DNA of 64,000 bases from Diplonema japonicum (taxonomy: Eukaryota > Euglenozoa > Diplonemea > Diplonemida > Diplonemidae): the NCBI GenBank assembly GCA_964019335.1, contig OZ025652.1:186001-250000 (forward strand), given 5' to 3'. Positions within the stretch are counted from its first letter, which is position 1; every line of letters begins with the position of its first letter. Positions 57,270 through 64,000 of this stretch are shown piece by piece. A program made the translations under genes and the position numbers. The notes below the pieces were generated by a model. It saw nothing but the letters and a program-made list of their open reading frames with translations. It searched no databases and had not been told where the DNA came from.

Positions 57270-58736
57270 TTAGTGAACATCTGAGAAGCACCTAGCAGCA
57301 CAGCATTCACCTTTAGGATCAATCTGTATGGTGGTATGAGTAATGCTTCTAGGGAGGTCGCGGCAGAAATGTTGAGCGTCCTGCAGAATCTGGATACTGT
57401 GCTGTTGGGTGTCGCCGACAAGATGGACAGAGAGAGACAATTTATCCGTGGTCAGCGACCAGATGTGAAGGTCGTGCACTTCCAATACATTAGGTATCCT
57501 CTCAAGCCCTTTCAGAACAGTGTGGTAGTTCACACCAGTGGGGACACCCTCCATCAGAACCTCAAGGATGTCCTTCGTAAGCGCCACAGTCGTCCACAGT
57601 GTGATGACCCCGAACAGGAGCGAGGCACAAGGGTCGGCAAGGTTGTACCATGACGAGACGGACACCGCGTTCCCTGTGAGGGAGGTGTTGCCCCACCAGA
57701 TTATTAAAGCAGCAATGATTACACCGATGGACTGTGAATGTTATGTTAATATGAAAAAAAAAAAAAATATATAATCACACACATTGATACAGTCGCCAAG
57801 AGCATGCAGGTACGCCGACTGCACGTTAACGTTGGCCTGCTCTGGCGCGGAGTGCGAGCTTCCGTGTGAATGCCCGTGGCCCTTCTCCATGTTGTCGTGC
57901 GAGTGCCCACCTTCCCCAGAGGGACAGCCTCCACTCCCATGGGAATGAGCGTGCTGCACCTTCGCCCCGCCCCACAGCAAGATGCCCGCCAGTGCAATGT
58001 TCACCAGAAGCCCAAGCGTTCCAATAACGGTCTGTTAGGAATAAGGAAGATAAAAAAAAATGTTTTTCAAAAGAAATGAGCTACACACCATCAGTTTCCC
58101 GTCAACTGACTCGCATGTGATGTTCTGTTTGGCAAGTTCAAGGCCCATGGAGGCACACTGGCTGAAGGTGATCATCCGTTGGACGCCCTCGTAGAGGATG
58201 ATGCCAGTCAGGAACCAAATGGAGAAGATCGAGGCGAGGGCACCGATCATCTCAGCGCGGTGCCACCCGAAGGTGTACTGGTTGTTGGAGCTCTGCTCAG
58301 AGACGTGGACGGCGAAGAAGGAGAGGGAGAGGGCACCAACGTCGGTGAGGAGGTGGGCAGCATCAGTCATGATGGCAAGGGAGTGCGCGAGGTAGCCACC
58401 GATGATTTCGACAAACATGAAGACAATGCACATAACGATTCCTGCTGCAAGTGACGTCTTTTGCTTGTTTTTCTTCACATTGCTCACTGGCGGCAGCTCC
58501 TTCCTGTGTCCGTTGTCACTGCAGTCCGCACCTCTCAACTGCCCGCTGCTCCCACTTCTCTTCATCCCAATGCTTGACTCCTCCGACGAACAACCACTGT
58601 CCCCGTGGCTGTGCCCGTGCCCATGCCCATGCCCTTTGTTCCCGTTGCTGTGGCTGTGGCCGTGTCCGTGTCCGCTCGTTTCGTGGTTAATCAATGATGT
58701 GGTCTCGTTGGCATCCTTCCTGTTCTTCATTTCCAT
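57270..58736 (-). CDS. Zinc transporter, cation diffusion facilitator (ZnT) family
   Basis: Exons 58736-58089, 58031-57783 and 57731-57270, with introns of 57 and 51 nt, encode 452 residues. CDF proteins exchange cytosolic Zn2+ for protons into organelles or out of the cell. Metal-site motifs are present in helices II (MTDAAHLLTDVGALS) and V (LHALGDCIN/SIGVIIAAL). Histidine-rich clusters lie at the N-terminus (GHGHGHSHSNGNKGHGHGH) and in the loop between helices IV and V (HAHSHG, HSHDNMEKGHGHSHG). The cytosolic C-terminal domain has VLEVHDLHIWSL and THTTIQIDP. The HxxxD pair at both sites predicts zinc preference. Confidence 0.92.
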
Positions 58737-58893
58737 TTTTCTTCTTTTTCGGTTTTCCCTCTCGGAACCTCTTTTATTTTTCTCTTTCAATAACCTGTGG
58801 ATATTGTACTAAAGTCAAACTGGCGAGAAGGGGAATATAAACACACGGTGTATCACGAACAGCCAGAACAACAAAAACAACAGATGGCAGAAG

Positions 58894-60327
58894 CTAGGCT
58901 TCCAGTTCATCGTACGGACCATCCTTTAACTTTGCGGCACCCGCTCGGAACAGGAACGGGATTGTGAGAAGGGCAAGAGATGTAGGCACAAGGCAGATGA
59001 TGGCCAGGGATCTGGAACCGCCGCCCCAATCGTCGAGCAGGCGTGGAAAGATGAAAAAACCTATGGAAGATGACAAGCCGTTTTGAAGCACGTAGCTCGT
59101 GTACGCAAGGGCCCTGATACTCTGCTGGGGATAATAATCGGCGACGACGGCTTTGTTGGGGCCTTCCCAAACAGCACGAGAGATGCCTTGTACAGCAACA
59201 AGGGTGATCATGATGGACCACTTGCCGAGCTGCTCTTGGGAGAAGATGAGGTAGATAAGGGCTTCAATAAAGAACATGACGGCCCCTAAGTAAATAATCG
59301 GGAGTTTCGAGCCCAAAACCTTTGTGAGCCACATCAACGGGAACGCGCTTAAGGCAGCGACCCCGCTGACGCCTGCTGACAGCAGCGGAACGGCCCACTC
59401 GCCCAGATAGACTTTGATGATGAGCGCGTTCACAACGTTGTTGATAAGGGACGAGATGAAGCCGAAGGAGAAGTTGAAGGGGATCGCCAGCAGGAGGAAG
59501 GGGTCTGTTGCTTGCATGCGGAGCGTCGCGAATGCGGAGCTGAAGGATGGCTTCTTGCGAGGGATGCGTTTCTCTATCGGTGGGACGAAGACCATCCCTA
59601 TGGAAGAGACCACCGCAAGCCCTGTGCAGACGATGAAGATCACGTTCTGCGCGTACTTATCATCGTCATGGAGCTGCAGCAAGAGGAACGAGAACATCTT
59701 CGCCGCAAGCTCCGCCGACAGGTACGCTCCTGAGAATACCGCTGAGAAGCTTGATGTAACTTGCCGTGCCTCCATGTTGGTGATTTGTGAGTACTTCAAC
59801 GATGAAGCAGAGAAATATGCAGCTTGTGCCGTCCAATAGAACCCAGCAGCAAAACCCCCTATGCTGCTCCCACCTACGAATCCCACGTACGCACATGTTG
59901 CAGCTGACTCTGCTTCAACATCGTCTCGTGGATCGCAGTACAGAGCTATCAGAAAGGCGGCCAGATAAGATGTGTATAGGGAAAGACCTGCAACAAGTGA
60001 CCACTTCTCTCCCAGGTACCCCACAACGGGGCCGGCAAAGAGGAGGGCTGTTCCTGTGTACACCCCGTATAATGCTCCGTTTCCTGTGCCGCCCAAATCG
60101 CTTCCCAGCACAGTGCTTGCAAGAGCCAGCCCGACACTCACCGCAGCGTGGTTCACGGCGAACCAGAACGACATGTGAATAAAGTTTTTCTTCACCGACC
60201 ATGCTGTTTCCGCATCGGCCGTCTTAGGGTACGGCAGCAGCTTCAAGGTTTGCTCCATTTCGCTGATATCATTGTTGTTGTGCTTCAACGGGTTTTGGGC
60301 TTCGTCGGCATCTTCACGAGGTGCCAT
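58894..60327 (-). CDS. UNC93-like MFS membrane protein
   Basis: A 477-residue major-facilitator protein with about 11-12 membrane helices. The N-terminal region matches UNC93 proteins: SVKKNFIHMSFWFAVNHAA, NGALYGVYTGTALLFAGP, and AAGFYWTAQAAYFS. IFFIEALIYLIF-type and YPQQSIRALAYTSYVLQNG segments are typical of the C-terminal half. UNC93 relatives act as potassium-channel regulators or receptor-trafficking chaperones rather than proven transporters, so the substrate is unknown. The start lies one base after a CACACAG that could serve as an acceptor site. Confidence 0.8.
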   Translation of the reverse strand: MAPREDADEAQNPLKHNNNDISEMEQTLKLLPYPKTADAETAWSVKKNFIHMSFWFAVNHAAVSVGLALASTVLGSDLGGTGNGALYGVYTGTALLFAGPVVGYLGEKWSLVAGLSLYTSYLAAFLIALYCDPRDDVEAESAATCAYVGFVGGSSIGGFAAGFYWTAQAAYFSASSLKYSQITNMEARQVTSSFSAVFSGAYLSAELAAKMFSFLLLQLHDDDKYAQNVIFIVCTGLAVVSSIGMVFVPPIEKRIPRKKPSFSSAFATLRMQATDPFLLLAIPFNFSFGFISSLINNVVNALIIKVYLGEWAVPLLSAGVSGVAALSAFPLMWLTKVLGSKLPIIYLGAVMFFIEALIYLIFSQEQLGKWSIMITLVAVQGISRAVWEGPNKAVVADYYPQQSIRALAYTSYVLQNGLSSSIGFFIFPRLLDDWGGGSRSLAIICLVPTSLALLTIPFLFRAGAAKLKDGPYDELEA

Positions 60328-60571
60328 TCTGTGTGAGAGTGAGATCCCCCGAAGAGCGGATGAACGATAGCTAGGCTTACAAATAAAACAAAAGGGAAAA
60401 AAAAAAAAAAAAAGATTGTTTTTCTAAAGAGATATAAAACCATGAGGAAAAAGAAGAAGAAGAAAAAAACACACATCATCGTAAGGAAGTGGTAAAAACT
60501 TTGGTGTGGGGATAACAAGAACAAAAAAAAAAAAAAATGAAAACCGAAATGTAAAAATGAAAGAAATTGCC

Positions 60572-60768
60572 TTAAAATCTGATACCTTGGATGGGGTGGG
60601 TGGGGATGTACACCGCAACAACACTTCTACGCTGCTTGCCCTCGAGCCTGTAGAGGTTTCTGTCGTAGGTTGAGTGGCACCGCATTCTTCTAGCCTTCTG
60701 TTTGAGCCTGCTTAGGTGATGAACCTGTTCATTGTCAATGAGGCAAATTCTATCTTCACCATCAGAGG
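60572..60768 (-). other. Candidate last exon of the upstream 799-codon gene
   Basis: After a CTGAG acceptor, a frame reads DGEDRICLIDNEQVHHL, then SRLKQKARRMRCHSTYDRN and SVVAVYIPTHPIQGIRF before TAA. It has clear codon character but no start. A GTAGGT donor at 61426, inside the last codons of the long gene upstream, joins to it in frame and would give 855 residues. The implied intron of 658 nt is far longer than any other here, so the join is uncertain. Confidence 0.4.
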
Positions 60769-61397
60769 CTCAGAATGCTTTTTTTGTGGCTTCTTTTAAA
60801 GGAGAAAGAGATGGAAAGTAGTATGGGAAAGTAGGGAGGGGGAATACAAACACAAGTGGGGCAACAAAAAAATATTTTTCTAAAAAAAAAAAGGAAACTA
60901 GTCTTCGGGAAGGGGACACCAGATGGGAAGGAGAATCTTTTTATTTCCGTCCGTTTCCTTTCTTTATTATTCTTTGAGGAGGCCTCTGATAAAAAAAGCT
61001 TCATTACAATTCTGGAACGAAGAAAAAAACTTTATTCGTTCCTTTTTTTTTTCCCCTCCCCCTTCATCCCGTCACAATTCAAGAAACCTTGGTTCTTTTC
61101 TTTCTCTCCACATAGGTATTCCTCATTCAAACACCTTTCTTCTTTTTCTTTTCTCTTCTTTTTTCTGTTACTACCTTTCCCCTTCTTTGTAAGGACTTTT
61201 CTCTGCAAACCTTTCCCTCTTTCTTTTTTCTTTTTTTTTTTTTCCTGCTATCTATAAAAAAAGAAATTGAGTGGAAAAGAAGGGGATGGGAAAGAGGGGA
61301 GAAACACTAAGCACAAGGTAATTATTGGGAGGGACGGGAGGTTCTTTTTTTTTTCTTTTTTTTTCCTCCCTTCTTTCACTTTCGGACAAAACCGATT
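60769..61397. other. Intergenic or intronic, low complexity
   Basis: Pyrimidine- and A-rich stretch. It would be the long intron of the upstream gene if the last-exon model holds. Nothing else is seen. Confidence 0.4.
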
Positions 61398-63797
61398 CTA
61401 CATAACTCTGCACATGCCGGACCTACCTGAAGGGATGCAAGAAGCGAGCACACAGAGGGCGGCGAGTACGGAAGCATGCGAAACAGGGTCACGGAGATAA
61501 TCAGGTGGGAGCATATTGTTGACGAAAGGCCACGGAACCTGCCCATGAGATTTAAGGTACTTCTCAACAATGGCCTCCTGATTGGCGAGAGCCTCGTATT
61601 CGTAGCACAGATGCTGGTGGACGTTGGTCTTCTCGGCAAGGCACACGATGCCAGCGACAACACCGTTCATGTTGTCGGGTGGTAGCGCAATGACCCTGTC
61701 CGGCACGGGACCGCCTTGCTCGTCGGGGAATAGCAAGAACACACCATGCTCTGTCCTCTCTAAGGTGATGCTGGTGATCTTTGCTTGCTGCACGCCGTCG
61801 TAGCTGCATCTCAGCACCGGTGGGTCGCCCACTGTGTCCAGCGTGATGACGGTGTTGATGCGAGGGGAGATGGTGGCACCCGGAGGGTCTCCGTGATGAG
61901 GGTGCACAAAGGTCACCGTGTCAACGTCGACCTTGGGCACCTGCCACCACACCACATCGTCCACATCTTCCTCGTCATCGTCGTAGTCGTCGTCATCTTC
62001 AAACTCCAACCCTCGCTCATCAGCAAGCCTTGATAGCATCCTCCCCAACGACCCCTTCCGCGACAGGATCGACCGGTGCGTCCCACCCAGCGACCGCATC
62101 GAGTTCTTTCTGGACATTGACATCCACACAGCAGGCGTCGTGCCTGTGGAGGACACCGTCGACGACGTCACGCGCATGGGGACAACATCGCTCATCACGT
62201 CGGGGACGACCCTTATCCATGCATCGCCGTCCACCCACCTCACCTCCTTGTCGCTTGTCTCGCGGACTGCCACCCCGTCCATTACCAACTCAGTCCCCAC
62301 CTGGCGGATCTCGTACGACGAAGACGACCCGCATGGCCGTGTGACGGTCGCTATCTTATCGCGCACCACCCAAGTGCATTCCCCGTTGTCCCTCCATTCT
62401 CCTTGCAGCTGCCCCAGCACCTTGTCATGCAGCGACGGGGGGTTGCCAGGGGGCGTTGCCAGGTTAAGGCTCTCGACCTCATCGATGCACGCTGCAGGGG
62501 GTGTGCTGGGTACTACTGCAGTTTCCGCGTTGTTAGTGAAGTGAATATGTCTCCCTGTCTTGCTTGAAGGTTGACGGGAGATACTTGGACTTGAGTCGTC
62601 CTTGAGCGGTGTGTTATGCGAAGGGAAGTTGGACACTGGCGGCGTCTGGTTTGCGTATACTGACACAGATTCTTCCATTCTTATGCTGAGGCGGTCCAGG
62701 ATGACCTCCTCTTCAGGGATGCTGGGTGGTGGCGGGGGAACGGGTGACGGTGGTGGTTTCATTTTCTCCTCTTCCTGTCTTTGCATAAGTGCTTCAAGCC
62801 TGAACTCTTCTTCTTTGATCCGTTTGGTGAGCTCCTTGAGCCTTTCCTCTTCGGTCTTGATTGCGTTCTCAGCTTCTTTGACCTTTTCTTCCTCCCGCCG
62901 GCGGTCTGCTTCCATGGCGGCCAATCGTTCTTCTTCTTCAGCCCGCAGTTTTTGCACCTCGCGTAGCTTTTCTTGTTCCTCTTGACGAAGCTTTTCTTCT
63001 TCCTCTTGTTTGCTGGGGCTGGGGACAGGAGGCGGGGGTTCATAAGAAGTTTCCGTGTCCTTGGAAGCGCTATGGATCAGGGAGACGGGGGACGGCGAGG
63101 GCAGGGGAGGAGTGTGCATCGGCGGGGGGTACGAAGCACCTAAGGAAGGTGTTGTTTGCACGCCATGCGAGAAAGTAGTGTGGATGGGTGTGGGGTTGTA
63201 GGTGACAGGAGGTGGCTGTGACGGTGTCGAGGAGGCCGAGGGCACATGTCTATGGGGGAGGGGCGTCACAGGGACGGGTGAAGTGTACATAGAAATGGGC
63301 ACAGGCGACGTGGCCACATCAGGGACACGCAATCCGGGCAGACTCGGTGCGTAAGGAGACCGCGTGATGTACGCAGTGCTTGGCGAGTGGTACTCTTGGA
63401 TGGGTTCGATGTCTGTGACAAGAACGTTGATGCGCCGTGTGCCGCCATCACGCCTGCAGTCCCAATGCACATTGATGCCGCCTTGCAGGGATGGATCATC
63501 GGAAGGGCCGTGCACTACTCCACAGTCACCCACAGCCACTGCTTGGATCCCGCGTACTGTAAGTTCAGACACTGCTCGGATCCGCGTGCCTGCGTTGATT
63601 CTGCGGTGTGATTCCCCTCTTAAGTTCGTTATCTGATCCCGCAAGGCTTCTGCCTTCCCACTCAACCTCGCTAGTTCCCCCGACCTTGTGTACCCTGCCC
63701 GGCTTGCATATTCCTGCGTCCTTGGTGGCGACAAATTTCTCACTACCCTCACCGGCGAGGCGGCCCTCCATCCCTCACCTTCCCCTTGGTGGTACAT
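61398..63797 (-). CDS. Large coiled-coil protein, about 799 residues
   Basis: The N-terminal ~130 residues form a conserved-looking module (GTRIRAVSELTVRGIQAVAV, GCGVVHGPSDDPSLQGGI-like, INVHWDCRRDGGTRRINVLV), possibly a small beta barrel. A Pro/Ser/Tyr-rich disordered region follows. A Glu/Arg-rich coiled coil covers about 270-345 (EEERLAAMEADRRREEEK). The C-terminal ~400 residues look globular and include two similar segments around LQGEWRDNGECTWVVRD and GDPPVLRCSYDGVQQAKIT. A weakly hydrophobic helix (ASVLAALCVLASCI) closes the frame. The stop at 61398 may be bypassed by splicing to 60768-60572. No known family. Start at ATG 63797. Confidence 0.65.
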   Translation of the reverse strand: MYHQGEGEGWRAASPVRVVRNLSPPRTQEYASRAGYTRSGELARLSGKAEALRDQITNLRGESHRRINAGTRIRAVSELTVRGIQAVAVGDCGVVHGPSDDPSLQGGINVHWDCRRDGGTRRINVLVTDIEPIQEYHSPSTAYITRSPYAPSLPGLRVPDVATSPVPISMYTSPVPVTPLPHRHVPSASSTPSQPPPVTYNPTPIHTTFSHGVQTTPSLGASYPPPMHTPPLPSPSPVSLIHSASKDTETSYEPPPPVPSPSKQEEEEKLRQEEQEKLREVQKLRAEEEERLAAMEADRRREEEKVKEAENAIKTEEERLKELTKRIKEEEFRLEALMQRQEEEKMKPPPSPVPPPPPSIPEEEVILDRLSIRMEESVSVYANQTPPVSNFPSHNTPLKDDSSPSISRQPSSKTGRHIHFTNNAETAVVPSTPPAACIDEVESLNLATPPGNPPSLHDKVLGQLQGEWRDNGECTWVVRDKIATVTRPCGSSSSYEIRQVGTELVMDGVAVRETSDKEVRWVDGDAWIRVVPDVMSDVVPMRVTSSTVSSTGTTPAVWMSMSRKNSMRSLGGTHRSILSRKGSLGRMLSRLADERGLEFEDDDDYDDDEEDVDDVVWWQVPKVDVDTVTFVHPHHGDPPGATISPRINTVITLDTVGDPPVLRCSYDGVQQAKITSITLERTEHGVFLLFPDEQGGPVPDRVIALPPDNMNGVVAGIVCLAEKTNVHQHLCYEYEALANQEAIVEKYLKSHGQVPWPFVNNMLPPDYLRDPVSHASVLAALCVLASCIPSGRSGMCRVM

Positions 63798-64000
63798 TTC
63801 TCCAACAAACGTTTGGCCTTCTATTTTCTTTCTCTTTTTCTTGCTGTATCTACTTCGTATTTCTTTATTTACGGTAAATCTTCTGCTTATTCTTCTCTTT
63901 TTCTTTTTGCTTTTCTTTTTTTATTATTTCCGGATGATGAAACGACAGTTGTTGGACTAGATCAGAATGTCATTTTTCGCTGCGAGGAGGTGTTTCTCTC
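63798..64000. other. Right edge of window, T-rich
   Basis: Mostly T-runs. The final ~45 bases are balanced and, on the minus strand, read EKHLLAAKNDILI then a stop near 63958, possibly the tail of a gene lying beyond the edge. Too short to judge. Confidence 0.25.

Noticed and set aside
1-64000. CRISPR array, rRNA or tRNA genes
   Set aside because: No regularly spaced repeats, no conserved rRNA blocks, and no cloverleaf with anticodon and T-loop signals were found by eye on either strand.
1-64000. Trypanosomatid identity
   Set aside because: One-strand layout and dUTPase fit, but frequent cis introns and very different spacing do not. I kept it as euglenozoan-like at most.

Overview
This window comes from a nuclear genome of a flagellated protist. 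The coding content is eukaryotic: a MOB1 kinase activator, MOZART1, an SPATA17-type IQ protein, a MORN-repeat protein, two arginine methyltransferases, squalene synthase, mitochondrial succinyl-CoA ligase and ferredoxin. All three stop codons are used normally. Every confident gene (about 40) lies on the minus strand. Genes are often only 50-130 bases apart, and two neighbouring pairs appear to overlap. Many genes contain very short cis-spliced introns (mostly 30-64 nt, GT-AG, commonly GTATGN at the 5' end, with A-rich rather than pyrimidine-rich 3' ends). Gaps between genes are packed with A and T homopolymers. Long one-strand arrays, tiny gaps and a kinetoplastid-style dimeric dUTPase fit polycistronic transcription with trans-splicing. 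A euglenozoan is my best guess. A syndinian/dinoflagellate-like alveolate is the main alternative, and I cannot settle it without a search.

Layout in transcription direction (high to low coordinates). 64-57 kb: a long coiled-coil protein, an UNC93-type transporter and a His-rich zinc transporter (CDF). 56.4-45 kb: cathepsin L, a [2Fe-2S] ferredoxin whose stop codon overlaps the start of a MORN protein, MOZART1, two near-identical stefins, coiled-coil and unknown proteins, and cathepsin B. Two cysteine proteases and two of their typical inhibitors thus lie within about 10.5 kb. 45-41 kb: a 4-kb gene-free stretch full of related palindromes and hairpins. 41-24.7 kb: a coiled-coil membrane protein, a degenerate FCP1-like protein, a PPP phosphatase, a P-loop NTPase, a type II membrane glycosyltransferase, an isochorismatase-GST-zinc finger-AlkB fusion, MOB1, a PRMT1-like enzyme and squalene synthase. 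24.5-23.4 kb: a 1.1-kb transposon-like element with long inverted repeats. 23.3-13 kb: an ER-anchored SET protein with introns as short as 30 nt, a tandem pair of 70-residue proteins that differ by one intron, succinyl-CoA ligase beta, a WD40/coiled-coil protein, SPATA17 and a SAC3/LENG8-type protein. 13-0 kb: a PRMT9-like enzyme, small and coiled-coil proteins, dimeric dUTPase, a PDCD2 family protein, two unknowns and a secreted protein cut by the window edge.

Exon boundaries below were inferred by eye from GT-AG sites that restore a continuous reading frame; no transcript data were available. Several internal islands look coding or structured but are unassigned, including one that reads better on the plus strand (about 5.74-6.17 kb).
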